The notes: generated from the letters alone by a model not told the origin. A stretch of 20,056 bases of DNA from M3007 sp038327555 (GCA_038327555.1 JBBQLD010000025.1:1-20056), one strand, 5' to 3'. Shown: positions 6,113 to 13,849, numbered from the stretch's first letter. Numbers and translations are program-made.

Positions 6113-9100
6113 ATGAAACAATTACTAGTATTCTTTCCTTTCTTTTCCCTTTTAATCTTTGGCGCCAATGCCCAAACTAAACTTAGTTCTTCAGCCTTTG
6201 GAGCAATTGAAGCACGGAGCATTGGACCCGCTGTCATGGGCGGACGAATCACAGCCATTGATGGCGTGAATAGCAATACAAAAATAATTTATGTCGGCAC
6301 TGCCGGTGGTGGCATTTGGAAATCAACCACAGCCGGACTAACGTTCGAGCCAGTTTTTGAAAAATACCCGCAGAGTGTCGGATGCCTCGCCATTGACCAA
6401 AACAAGCCCGAAACGGTTTGGGCCGGCACCGGCGAAAGCAATATGCGCAATAGCGTCGCCGTAGGCCTTGGCATCTATAAAACTACCGATGCAGGTCGAA
6501 ACTGGACTCGTATGGGCCTAGAAAATTCCGAACACATCTCCAAAATTATCCTCCACCCCACAGATGCCAACACGGTCTACGTAGCCGTGCCCGGCAAACT
6601 TTGGAGCGACAGCCCCGATCGTGGTCTTTACAAAACCACAGATGGCGGCAAAACCTGGGAAAAAATCCTCTACACCGACGAAAAAACTGGCTGCGCTGAT
6701 ATCATCATGGATCCTCGGAATCCTGATGTGCTCCTGGCTTCTATGTGGCAATTCCGCCGCAGCCCCTATTCTTTCGTTTCAGGCGGCCTTGGTAGCGCGT
6801 TGTATAAAAGTACTGACGGTGGCAAAAATTGGCGCAAACTCTCTAACGGACTTCCAACAGGTGAAGTTGGCCGTATCGCCATCGCCCTTGCGCCCAGTGC
6901 ACCCGATAATATGTTGGCCATTGTGGAAAGCGAAAAAACCAGCTTGCTTATCTCGGCAGATGGCGGAGAAAGTTGGAAATACCAAAGCGCAAACAACAAC
7001 GTAACGGCTCGGCCTTTCTACTTCAGTACTTTGGTGGTGGATCCAAAAGATCCAAAACGGGTGTATCGGCCTGCCTTTTCTTTTTCTACCAGTGTAGATG
7101 GGGGCTATTCTTTCAGTGAAGCATCCAATGCTGGCGGCTGGGTACACTCAGATCACCATGCCCTTTGGATAAATCCAAACAATACCAGTCATCTGTATCT
7201 CGGCACCGATGGCGGCGTGTACATGAGCCTTGATCAGGGCGTGACCTGGACACACCTCAATACCTTGCCAGTATCGCAGTTTTACCATGTTCAAATTGAT
7301 GACCTGTCGCCATACAATGTGTATGGCGGATTGCAAGACAATGGCTCCTGGCGCGGACCCTCGCAAAGTTCAAGCGGTATAGAAAACCGCGACTGGGAAA
7401 ACGTGGGCGGTGGCGATGGATTTTGGGTACAGCCAGATGCTATGGATCCTTCTATTGTTTTTAGCGAAAGCCAAGGTGGCGAGGTAGCCAAAGTGAATAC
7501 CCGAACCAACCAATCACAATTCCTTCAGCCTCAAGCCAATTTAGGGGAAGAAAAATACCGTTGGAATTGGAATTCCCCGCTCGTAAAGGGTGTGAAAAAC
7601 CCAAAAACGCTCTATATCGGCGCACAATACTTGTTCAAAACTACAGATCGTGGGCATAGCTGGCAGCGGATCTCGCCTGATTTGACCACAAACAACAAAG
7701 AAAAACAAAAGCAAGCCGAAAGTGGAGGCGTGACGGTAGACAATACGTCTGCCGAAAACCACTGCACCATTTTCAGCATTGGGCCATCTCCAATGGATGA
7801 AAATCTGATTTTCACCGGAAGTGACGATGGCAATATCCAAATGACCCGTGATGGTGGCAAAAACTGGGAGCTGATTTCCAAAAACATCCCGGACGTGCCT
7901 GTTGGTACCTGGGTAAGTCGCGTAACGCCCAGTCGTTTTGATCGCAATGTGGTGTATGCCACCTTTGACAACCATGCTTTTGGCGACCTAAAAACCTACG
8001 CGGCTAAATCTTCTGATGCCGGCAAAACCTGGGTGAATATCAGCAGCGACAAGGTGTTACAAGGGTATGCCCACGTCATTGTCGAGGATTTGGAAAATCG
8101 TGACCTGCTTTTTTTGGGCACTGAATTTGGGCTTTACATCAGTACAGACGGCGGCCAAAACTGGGTGCTTTACAAGTCAAAATTGCCAGAATATGTGGCG
8201 GTGCGCGACATCGTAATTCACCCTAAAACCAATGATTTAGTGCTTGCCACGCATGGTCGAGGCATTTTTATTGTGGATGATATTTCTCCACTGCGCCGCC
8301 TCACCCCGGATGTTTTGCAAAAAGACGCGGCATTGCTCCCCACCCGCCCTACAGCGGTTAGTAGCGGACATTATGGCTCGGCATTTCCGAACACAGATTC
8401 GTACGCAGGGCCGAATGCACCGGAGACCGCAACCATCCAATATTACCTGAAAGACCGCCTTAGCACAGGAGATGTGACCGTGGATATACTAGATGCTGCT
8501 GGTAAAGTGGTGGCTACCATGCCTGGAACGAAGCGCAAGGGCATCAATTTCGTTCGCTGGGATATGCGTCTTGCTCCGCCCAAGGCGGCTAAAGGTGTGC
8601 TTGTACAAGGCGAATTTGGGGTGTATGCAGGTTTTATTGGCCGCTTGGCCTTGCCTGGTACTTATAAAGTTAGAATCAACGCCGGAGGGACGATTGATGA
8701 AGGAGAACTCCAATTAGTGCCTGACCCACTTCAGCCAGAATTGGATTATGTCAAAAAACGAAGCATTTCTGACGGCCTTTTTGACATGGTAGAAGACCTC
8801 GGCCTACTCGTAGCGCAGGTACAAAATTTGAAAGACAGCACAGACCAACGGATTACCCTGGCGAAGGATAAAAAGTTGAAAACGGATCTTACCCAGCTCA
8901 GCACAAAACTTGAGGCCTTCCGTAAAACCCTGACCGAAAACATCGAGTCTAAAGGAATTACGGGCGAAAGACAGCTCCGTGCTCGCATAGGTAGACTTTA
9001 CGTATACACCGAGTTTTCGGACAACATGCCTACGCAATCGGTGCTAGACGGACAAAAAACAGAGGGTGAAGCGCTCAAAGAAGCCCACATGAAGGCTGAT

Positions 9101-9280
9101 GTCTTTTTCAAAAAAGATTTGGCTGGTATCAATGCTGCGCTTGCGAAAGCCAAACTTAAGCCCCTTGTGGTAATTGATAAAAGTGAGTGGCAAAAACAAA
9201 ACGGGCAAGCAGCACCGCCTTTGATCAAACCTTTCTGGCGGGTATTGGTGGAAGAAGCGATGCGGATGGAGAAGGATTGA
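6113..9280 (+). CDS. Large secreted BNR/Asp-box repeat protein (annotated elsewhere as glycosyl hydrolase, sortilin-like propeller)
   Basis: The first in-frame start is TTG at 6107, but ATG 6113 gives a clean signal peptide, MKQLLVFFPFFSLLIFGANA, cleaved near residue 20; length is then 1055 residues. The body carries many Asp-box (BNR) motifs of the type S/T-x-D-x-G-x-x-W, for example KTTDAGRNW (about 124-131), KTTDGGKTW (174-182) and KSTDGGKNW (232-240), with six or more further on. These mark VPS10/sortilin-like or sialidase-like beta-propellers. ATHGRGIFIVDD closes the propeller near residue 720. An Ig/FlgD-like strand domain (VTVDILDAAGKVV) and a charged helical tail follow. There is no T9SS sorting domain at the C-terminus. 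Proteins of this plan are common in Bacteroidota and are labelled glycosyl hydrolase without biochemical proof. An exported location is likely; catalytic activity is unproven. Confidence 0.85.
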   Translation: MKQLLVFFPFFSLLIFGANAQTKLSSSAFGAIEARSIGPAVMGGRITAIDGVNSNTKIIYVGTAGGGIWKSTTAGLTFEPVFEKYPQSVGCLAIDQNKPETVWAGTGESNMRNSVAVGLGIYKTTDAGRNWTRMGLENSEHISKIILHPTDANTVYVAVPGKLWSDSPDRGLYKTTDGGKTWEKILYTDEKTGCADIIMDPRNPDVLLASMWQFRRSPYSFVSGGLGSALYKSTDGGKNWRKLSNGLPTGEVGRIAIALAPSAPDNMLAIVESEKTSLLISADGGESWKYQSANNNVTARPFYFSTLVVDPKDPKRVYRPAFSFSTSVDGGYSFSEASNAGGWVHSDHHALWINPNNTSHLYLGTDGGVYMSLDQGVTWTHLNTLPVSQFYHVQIDDLSPYNVYGGLQDNGSWRGPSQSSSGIENRDWENVGGGDGFWVQPDAMDPSIVFSESQGGEVAKVNTRTNQSQFLQPQANLGEEKYRWNWNSPLVKGVKNPKTLYIGAQYLFKTTDRGHSWQRISPDLTTNNKEKQKQAESGGVTVDNTSAENHCTIFSIGPSPMDENLIFTGSDDGNIQMTRDGGKNWELISKNIPDVPVGTWVSRVTPSRFDRNVVYATFDNHAFGDLKTYAAKSSDAGKTWVNISSDKVLQGYAHVIVEDLENRDLLFLGTEFGLYISTDGGQNWVLYKSKLPEYVAVRDIVIHPKTNDLVLATHGRGIFIVDDISPLRRLTPDVLQKDAALLPTRPTAVSSGHYGSAFPNTDSYAGPNAPETATIQYYLKDRLSTGDVTVDILDAAGKVVATMPGTKRKGINFVRWDMRLAPPKAAKGVLVQGEFGVYAGFIGRLALPGTYKVRINAGGTIDEGELQLVPDPLQPELDYVKKRSISDGLFDMVEDLGLLVAQVQNLKDSTDQRITLAKDKKLKTDLTQLSTKLEAFRKTLTENIESKGITGERQLRARIGRLYVYTEFSDNMPTQSVLDGQKTEGEALKEAHMKADVFFKKDLAGINAALAKAKLKPLVVIDKSEWQKQNGQAAPPLIKPFWRVLVEEAMRMEKD

Positions 9281-9344
9281 GTGCTGTAGGTGTAACGGGT
9301 TGCTTCTCCATTTCTTGTGTCGCAGTACAGTGTTACATTTGAGC

Positions 9345-9363
9345 GGAAATTTCAAAAATTTCC
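9345..9363. promoter_or_regulatory. Short palindrome upstream of the TrpR-family gene
   Basis: GGAAATTT (9345-9352) and AAATTTCC (9356-9363) are perfect 8-base inverted repeats around CAA, 49 bases before the ATG of the TrpR-like gene. Position and size fit an operator for autoregulation. It does not resemble the E. coli trp operator, and there is no T-run to suggest a terminator. Confidence 0.3.
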
Positions 9364-9411
9364 TAAAGTTCGCCTTTCGTTTATTCCATAATTTCTCGCC
9401 GCTCCTGTACC

Positions 9412-9666
9412 ATGCTATACCAACTTTTTCAGTCCTCGCTCAGCGAGAGTGACTTTAATGAATTGCTTCAACTCACTTTCACCGAACACGAACGCGCAAT
9501 GATGCTTGAACGCTGGCGCATTTTTGAGGCATTCGACCGGGGTTGTTCCCAGCGAGAGGTGGCCCGGGAAGTGCCTTGCAGTATCGTTACGGCTACACGT
9601 GGCGCAAAAGTTTATCGGGAGCATAAGGAGGGGGTTAAGAAGCATTTAGAGCGCTGGCGGAAGTGA
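9412..9666 (+). CDS. TrpR/YerC-family helix-turn-helix protein
   Basis: This 84-residue all-helical protein matches the Trp repressor superfamily layout. A helix with TFTEHERAMMLERWRIFEAF (22-41) is followed by the helix-turn-helix CSQREVAREVPCSIVTATRG (45-64), as in TrpR, where SQRELK...ITRGS forms the DNA reader. YerC/YecD proteins of Gram-positive bacteria share this plan and do not all sense tryptophan. No trp genes are nearby, so the effector cannot be inferred. The start ATG 9412 gives an N-terminal arm of about 20 residues, close to the family norm. The gene is 131 bases past the BNR gene, with a palindrome in the gap. The next plus-strand gene begins 67 bases downstream. Confidence 0.85.
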   Translation: MLYQLFQSSLSESDFNELLQLTFTEHERAMMLERWRIFEAFDRGCSQREVAREVPCSIVTATRGAKVYREHKEGVKKHLERWRK

Positions 9667-9692
9667 ATGTAACTTAAAGGACTTTGGCTGTA

Positions 9693-9724
9693 CTAAAACA
9701 AGTTATTATTTACCCGTTCCTAAA
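9693..9724 (+). repeat. Short repeat, relative of the sequence at the dnaK 3' end and of the 168-bp element ends
   Basis: This 32-base stretch, with core AACAAGTTATT then CCGTTCCTAAA, matches 10586-10619 read on the opposite strand with three mismatches and a 2-base gap. Both resemble an end of the 168-bp element (AAGTTATT, then GCC, then GTTCCT). It ends nine bases before the ATG of the membrane protein gene, so it is probably part of that gene's leader. Confidence 0.6.
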
Positions 9725-9733
9725 GCAGATTTT

Positions 9734-10321
9734 ATGAACGAAACCTCTTTTTTAAAAACCCGCCTGTATATAACAGGAATCGTAACCATTGCTATTTGGT
9801 CGCTATTAGCGTGGTATCATTACCATGGAGGGGTGCCAAGTCATCATATATTGGCTCGCGAAGACTTACCTGAAATTTCAAATTGGTGGGGAGGTCTTTT
9901 GCTTCCGGTGCTTACCTGGTTTCTATTGTATCGCGTACAAAGAAGGCTAATACGCAATAAGGGTGGAAAACCAGAAAGGACACAGATTCCGAAAGCGGTA
10001 ATTTATGGGTTCGCTGGTGCACTGATTTTCGGCATACTGCTTTCAACCTTTTTTACTTTGGGGTTTTCTGAGCCGCCATTCTACATGCTTATTGGAGCGC
10101 TCCTACTTGCGCTCTTCTTTCCAATTTATCGCTCAGAATGCTTACTTGGCTTTGTGATTGGTATGACTTTTACCTTTGGTGCGGTGCTGCCAACCGGGAT
10201 AGGATCTATCTTATCCATACTGGGTGCTGTAGTATTTCTACTTGTTAGGCCACTTCTAGTCTTTGTTTTCTCAAGACTTGTAGGTTTAGTTGGGGCCAGC
10301 AAACCAAAGAGCGAACGTTAA
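9734..10321 (+). CDS. Membrane protein of unknown function, about six transmembrane helices
   Basis: I do not recognise this 195-residue family. By hydrophobicity I count about six membrane segments: roughly residues 11-28, 49-66, 86-107, 113-130, 134-152 and 154-180. The second ends in the basic stretch YRVQRRLIRNKGGKPERT, a likely cytoplasmic loop. The tail KPKSER is also basic, so both would face the cytoplasm. No signature of a transporter, protease or kinase is visible. The start ATG 9734 is the first in frame after a repeat relative at 9693-9724. Ten bases past the stop, the second 168-bp element begins, so the gene is closely bracketed by related repeats. The gene call is good on length, hydrophobic pattern and position. 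Confidence 0.7.
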   Translation: MNETSFLKTRLYITGIVTIAIWSLLAWYHYHGGVPSHHILAREDLPEISNWWGGLLLPVLTWFLLYRVQRRLIRNKGGKPERTQIPKAVIYGFAGALIFGILLSTFFTLGFSEPPFYMLIGALLLALFFPIYRSECLLGFVIGMTFTFGAVLPTGIGSILSILGAVVFLLVRPLLVFVFSRLVGLVGASKPKSER

Positions 10322-10330
10322 TCAACTTCA

Positions 10331-10498
10331 TTTAAGGAACGCAACAACAGTAACGTAGTCATTTGATGCTACCCTTTGTTCCATCATACGGCCCCTATTT
10401 TTCATTAAATAGCACCACTATTCGCAGAAAAATAGGCTGACCTGATGAAAAAATGGCTGACCTAAAATGACTACGTTACTATTGTCGCGTTCCTTAGG
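10331..10498. repeat. 168-bp palindromic repeat element, copy B
   Basis: This copy has the same length as 4868-5035 and aligns to it without gaps at about 83% identity. Its left arm (TAAGGAACGCAACAACAGTA, then ACGTAGTCATTT) pairs with its right arm over about 32 bases with two mismatches. At four arm positions (offsets 14, 17, 20 and 25 from the left end) both partners differ from copy A yet still pair. Its centre keeps the CTATTT/AAATAG hairpins. A 9-base direct repeat GGCTGACCT occurs twice (from 10435 and 10455). It starts ten bases past the stop of the membrane protein gene. Confidence 0.8.
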
Positions 10499-10507
10499 AA
10501 CGCGACA
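10483..10507. repeat. Palindrome at the right border of repeat copy B
   Basis: TGTCGCGTTCC (10483-10493) and GGAACGCGACA (10497-10507) are perfect 11-base inverted repeats around TTA. The left half is the terminus of copy B. The right half is an inverted extra copy of the same terminus lying just outside the element, as if a second element end were joined back to back. Confidence 0.7.
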
Positions 10508-10523
10508 TACGATCAACAGCAAT

Positions 10524-10557
10524 AAAAAAGGCCGCTCGGAAGTAATTCCGAGCGGCC
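10524..10557 (-). terminator. Strong rho-independent terminator of dnaK
   Basis: GGCCGCTCGGAA (10530-10541) pairs perfectly with TTCCGAGCGGCC (10546-10557) over 12 bases with a 4-base loop. On the minus strand it is followed by TTTTTT (10529-10524). It lies 58 bases past the dnaK stop codon. The plus-strand side has no T-run, so it serves the minus strand. Confidence 0.85.
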
Positions 10558-10585
10558 AAATATGTTCAAAAAGTCTCTAATTCAA

Positions 10586-10619
10586 TTTAGGAACGGCAAA
10601 AAAATAACTTGTTCCTTAG
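10586..10619 (-). repeat. Short repeat at the dnaK stop codon
   Basis: Read on the minus strand it begins CTAAGGAACAAGTTATT and ends GCCGTTCCTAAA. It is the counterpart of 9693-9724. The dnaK stop codon TAA (10618-10616) lies inside it. AGGAAC near one end and GTTCCT near the other could form a small hairpin. It resembles an internally deleted form of the 168-bp element. Confidence 0.6.
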
Positions 10620-12538
10620 CTCTTCACTTCCTCAAACTCCACATCCTGTGCTTCACCACCGCCCCCTGCTGGGCCGCCTGTGGCAGATCCATAAGGGTTT
10701 TCAGGGGCACCTTCAGCGGGGTTGCCGCTTGATGCTTGTTGTGCAGCGTAGATCTCCTGACTGGCAGCATTCCAAGCTTCTGTAAGGGCCGCCTGTGCCG
10801 TGTCAAGCCGAGCGATGTCTTGTGACTTATGCGCCTCCCGGAGTTCATCGAGTGCTTTTTCGATAATCTCTTTGTGGTTGGCGGGTACTTTATCGCCGAA
10901 TTCTTTGAGTTGCTTCTCGGTTTGGAAAATGAGCGAGTCAGCAGCATTGAGTTTTTCAGCGCGTTCGCGGGTTTCGCGGTCGGTTTCAGCATTGGCTTGT
11001 GCCTCGGCTTTCATGCGAGCAATTTCGTCTTTGCTCAAGCCTGTGCTGGCTTCGATACGAATATTCTGTTGTTTGCCAGTGCCTTTATCTACAGCCGTTA
11101 CGCTGAGGATACCGTTAGCATCCATGTCGAAAATAACTTCGATTTGTGGAACGCCACGTGGAGCAGGTGGAAGATCGTTGAGGATGAAACGACCCACGGA
11201 GCGGTTGTCGCGCGCCATCGGACGTTCGCCTTGCAAGATATGAATCTCTACCTGTGGTTGATTGTCTGAAGCTGTCGAGTATGTTTTCGACTTCTTGGTC
11301 GGCACGGTCGTATTGGCTTCAATTACCACGTCGTAGATATTGCCCATGGTTTCAATACCGAGCGAAAGCGGGGTAACATCGAGAAGCAGTATATCTGTAA
11401 CTGCGCCGCTGAGTACACCACCTTGTACGGCTGCACCAATGGCCACCACTTCATCGGGGTTTACGGAGCGATTAGGTTTTTTGCCAAAAAACTTTTCGAC
11501 TTCTTCCTGAATCCGTGGGATACGGGTAGAACCGCCCACGAGAATTACCTCGTCCACCTCGTTGGGTTTCATACCAGCGTCTTTGAGCGCTTTACGACAA
11601 GGCTCAAGGGTGCGCTGCACGAGTGCGTCAGTCATTTGCTCGAATTTGGCGCGGCTTAACTTGACCACCAAGTGCTTTGGCACACCATCTACTGCTGTGA
11701 TGTATGGGAGGTTGATTTCAGTTTCTGATCCGCTTGAAAGTTCGATTTTGGCTTTTTCTGCAGCTTCTTTAAGGCGTTGAAGTGCCATTGGGTCTTTGCG
11801 GAGGTCAATATTTTCCTGACGCTTGAATTCGTCGGCCAACCATTCGATGATGGTTTGGTCAAAGTCGTCACCCCCCAGGTGTGTATCACCGTTGGTTGAT
11901 TTTACTTCAAAAACACCGCCGCCTAGTTCGAGTACCGAGATGTCAAATGTACCACCGCCCAAGTCATACACTGCGATTCTCATGTCTTTGTCACGCTTAT
12001 CCAAGCCATAGGCCAAGGCAGCTGCAGTTGGTTCGTTCACGATACGTTTTACGTCAAGCCCTGCAATGGCACCAGCCTCTTTGGTGGCTTGACGCTGAGA
12101 GTCATTGAAGTAAGCAGGCACTGTGATGACTGCTTCTGTGACCGTTTCGCCGAGGTAATCTTCGGCGATCTTTTTCATTTTTTGCAGGGTCATTGCACTG
12201 ACTTCCTGCGGCGTATAGAGTCGTCCGTCTATATCAACACGAATGGTGTCGTTTTCGCCTTTCACGACTTTGTACGGCACACGGCTGATTTCAGAAGTGG
12301 ATTCGCTATGGCGCATACCCATAAAACGCTTGATGGAAGCGACCGTACGGGTGGGGTTTGTGATGGCCTGGCGTTTGGCGGGAGCGCCGATTTTGCGCTC
12401 GCCATTGTCCAAGAAGCCAACCACAGAAGGGGTGGTACGTGCGCCCTCGTCGTTGGCAATTACGGTAGGTTCATTGCCCACCATGACGGAGACGCAGGAG
12501 TTGGTAGTACCGAGGTCAATGCCGATTATCTTTCCCAT
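10616..12538 (-). CDS. dnaK: Molecular chaperone DnaK (Hsp70)
   Basis: This is a complete 640-residue Hsp70, the normal bacterial length. The ATPase domain (about 1-380) carries the phosphate-binding signature GIDLGTTNSCVSVM at the N-terminus, YDLGGGTFDISVLEL near 200, VNEPTAAALAYGLD, and the adenosine-site stretch VILVGGSTRIPRIQEEV. The linker region with LLLDVTPLSLGIETMG leads into the substrate-binding beta domain, then a helical lid, a Gly-rich tail and the acidic end DVEFEEVKS. It folds and protects proteins in the cytoplasm with DnaJ and GrpE, neither of which is encoded here. It begins at ATG 12538; the leader contains an octamer tandem repeat. No CIRCE element is visible upstream. A strong terminator follows at 10524-10557, so it may be transcribed alone. 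Confidence 0.98.
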   Translation of the reverse strand: MGKIIGIDLGTTNSCVSVMVGNEPTVIANDEGARTTPSVVGFLDNGERKIGAPAKRQAITNPTRTVASIKRFMGMRHSESTSEISRVPYKVVKGENDTIRVDIDGRLYTPQEVSAMTLQKMKKIAEDYLGETVTEAVITVPAYFNDSQRQATKEAGAIAGLDVKRIVNEPTAAALAYGLDKRDKDMRIAVYDLGGGTFDISVLELGGGVFEVKSTNGDTHLGGDDFDQTIIEWLADEFKRQENIDLRKDPMALQRLKEAAEKAKIELSSGSETEINLPYITAVDGVPKHLVVKLSRAKFEQMTDALVQRTLEPCRKALKDAGMKPNEVDEVILVGGSTRIPRIQEEVEKFFGKKPNRSVNPDEVVAIGAAVQGGVLSGAVTDILLLDVTPLSLGIETMGNIYDVVIEANTTVPTKKSKTYSTASDNQPQVEIHILQGERPMARDNRSVGRFILNDLPPAPRGVPQIEVIFDMDANGILSVTAVDKGTGKQQNIRIEASTGLSKDEIARMKAEAQANAETDRETRERAEKLNAADSLIFQTEKQLKEFGDKVPANHKEIIEKALDELREAHKSQDIARLDTAQAALTEAWNAASQEIYAAQQASSGNPAEGAPENPYGSATGGPAGGGGEAQDVEFEEVKS

Positions 12539-12560
12539 GTTTTGCTTGAATAGATTTTAG

Positions 12561-12592
12561 TGATTGGTTGATTGGTTTACTGGTTAATTGGT
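12561..12592. repeat. Octamer tandem repeat in the dnaK leader
   Basis: Four 8-base units stand in a row: TGATTGGT, TGATTGGT, TTACTGGT, TAATTGGT. On the minus strand these read as ACCAATTA, ACCAGTAA and two ACCAATCA. They lie 23-54 bases before the dnaK start. The same octamer forms a second array at 17837-17868. Confidence 0.75.
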
Positions 12593-12617
12593 GGGGTGTT
12601 GAATACGTAGTTCCTGC

Positions 12618-12708
12618 TTACGGCAAGCTTTGGCGGGTATACCCCACTTATGCTGAAGCTTTGGCGGGAAACCCCTCCTACGCTGAAGCTACGGCGGGTA
12701 AATGAAAC
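12618..12708. repeat. Three-unit imperfect tandem repeat, period about 31
   Basis: Three units at 12618-12647, 12648-12678 and 12679-12708 share a core of the form TAYGCTGAAGCT followed by WYGGCGGG; the first unit has GGCAAGCT in place of GCTGAAGCT. Units 1 and 2 both continue into a CCCC run. No coding frame explains it. Confidence 0.7.
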
Positions 12709-12858
12709 TATCAATCGTTATGCCACGCAGGGAAATCTGACGGAATGGCAGAATTCAATGCACCAAAAAGGATTAATTTGTCAGGAAAACTAGGCTGGGA
12801 CTGGCAAAGCGGCATATTTTGGACGTTTTTATGCCTATGAAAAAAAACAATCGAGCCG

Positions 12859-12915
12859 ATGACGATCACGCTCGATCTTCCCGAAGCACTCGAAAGCCAA
12901 CCGTCCTTCACCTAA
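12859..12915 (+). pseudogene. Possible remnant of an antitoxin-like gene (N-terminal 14 codons)
   Basis: A short frame from ATG 12859 reads MTITLDLPEALESQ and then runs into PSFT and a stop at 12913-12915. The first 14 residues resemble the N-terminal strand and turn of small antitoxins such as the UPF0175 family. The resemblance ends where the frame meets the 3' end of the amidase gene (stop at 12908-12910). It could be the surviving tip of a deleted toxin-antitoxin gene, or chance. No toxin partner is nearby. Confidence 0.25.
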
Positions 12916-13849
12916 GCCGCCCCACCATAATACCCGTTTGCCCAGCTTGATTGGCAATATATTCCGGTAATGGCTGCTTTGAAATAATCACTTTTTTATG
13001 CAGCGAGGAGGCGTGCATGAGATGAATTCGCCCGTTTATTTTAACGGCAAAACCTTGATGTGCAATGTCCAATTCGGGTTTCCATGCAGTAAGTGACACA
13101 ATATCCCCTTCCTGAATGAGATGCTCCATCTTTGCGACTCGGTTTTTGGGAATGTAAAACCATTGATGCGCATTGATACGACGCTCTGCAGCGTGTATGG
13201 AGCGTAGGTTTTCGGGATCTTTAACCTTGGGATACCGTGCAGGTCGGGCAGACATATAGCCGATTTTTTTGCGGTAAGGAATACCACCCATTGTTTCGGT
13301 AAGATCCACCAGAATACCACGTTTTTCGTTTTGAAGCAGCCAACCCGTAAAATAGTGGATGCGGGAGCCATAACCATTCACTTGGCCACCCCAATATCTA
13401 AGTTCTTGCAAATGAGTTCGGTAGCCATAAAAATCGCCTGGTGCTGCGAGTGCAATGGCGAGGCTGTTTTCCACAAAAGTCCAACAATCTAGCTCGTAAA
13501 GATTTACCGCCAGGCATTCTTCAGAAGTACGATCGAGGCATCCTGTCACGTAAGGTGCGCCAACAAAACTACGCGCTACGGCCAGGGTTTTGGCTGTAGT
13601 AGTCGTTTCTGCAAGGGCATATTTTTGTTTTTCCAGAAAAAGGATTGAGTCGTTTTCTGTGAAAACCGCCGGGGATACAAATGTATTTGCTGAAAAATCT
13701 ACGGCCTTTGTTAAGATACTTCGGTGACTAAGGTCGCTGGTGCAGTACCCTACTGCGCTCGAAATTCCAGCCAACGGCATTGTGCTGTCAATTGCCCAAA
13801 ACGCCGCTCCGAAAATTATTGGTACGAATAGAAAGGACAGTTTACCCAT
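12908..13849 (-). CDS. DUF1460 N-acetylmuramoyl-L-alanine amidase-like protein
   Basis: This 313-residue protein has an N-terminal hydrophobic segment (MGKLSFLFVPIIFGAAFWAI) that acts as a signal peptide or anchor, so it works in the periplasm. The main domain fits DUF1460, an NlpC/P60-like cysteine hydrolase family with solved Bacteroides structures. Visible landmarks are ARSFVGAPYV (about 92-101), the likely catalytic Cys122 in NLYELDCWTFVENSL, and His264 in LDIAHQGFAV followed by HLMHASS (277-283). The family is thought to cleave peptidoglycan amide bonds, in turnover or recycling. Length and motif order are those of a complete protein. It shares its strand with nupC, which ends 110 bases upstream, so the two could be co-transcribed, though they have no obvious link. 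The enzyme class is fairly sure; the exact bond is inferred. Confidence 0.85.
   Translation of the reverse strand: MGKLSFLFVPIIFGAAFWAIDSTMPLAGISSAVGYCTSDLSHRSILTKAVDFSANTFVSPAVFTENDSILFLEKQKYALAETTTTAKTLAVARSFVGAPYVTGCLDRTSEECLAVNLYELDCWTFVENSLAIALAAPGDFYGYRTHLQELRYWGGQVNGYGSRIHYFTGWLLQNEKRGILVDLTETMGGIPYRKKIGYMSARPARYPKVKDPENLRSIHAAERRINAHQWFYIPKNRVAKMEHLIQEGDIVSLTAWKPELDIAHQGFAVKINGRIHLMHASSLHKKVIISKQPLPEYIANQAGQTGIMVGRLR

Larger units (their letters stand above)
12539..12907. other. Gene-poor interval upstream of dnaK with two tandem-repeat tracts
   Basis: This 369-base stretch holds the octamer repeat (12561-12592), a 31-bp tandem repeat (12618-12708), and a short frame at 12859-12915 that may be a gene remnant. 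A minus-strand open frame at 12711-12911 has no protein-like character and I regard it as chance. The dnaK promoter should be here, but I could not pick out a convincing TTTG/TAnnTTTG pair. Confidence 0.6.

Noticed and set aside
7541..7975. 144-residue minus-strand frame inside the BNR gene, and similar frames in dnaK
   Set aside because: They are antisense shadows of strongly conserved genes, with no features of their own.
12745..12840. 31-codon plus-strand frame starting MAEFNAPKRI in the gap before the amidase gene end
   Set aside because: Too short and without family resemblance or a supporting ribosome site.
12711..12911. 66-residue minus-strand open frame between dnaK and the amidase gene
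   Set aside because: No protein-like pattern, no family resemblance, and it covers the possible antitoxin remnant on the other strand.
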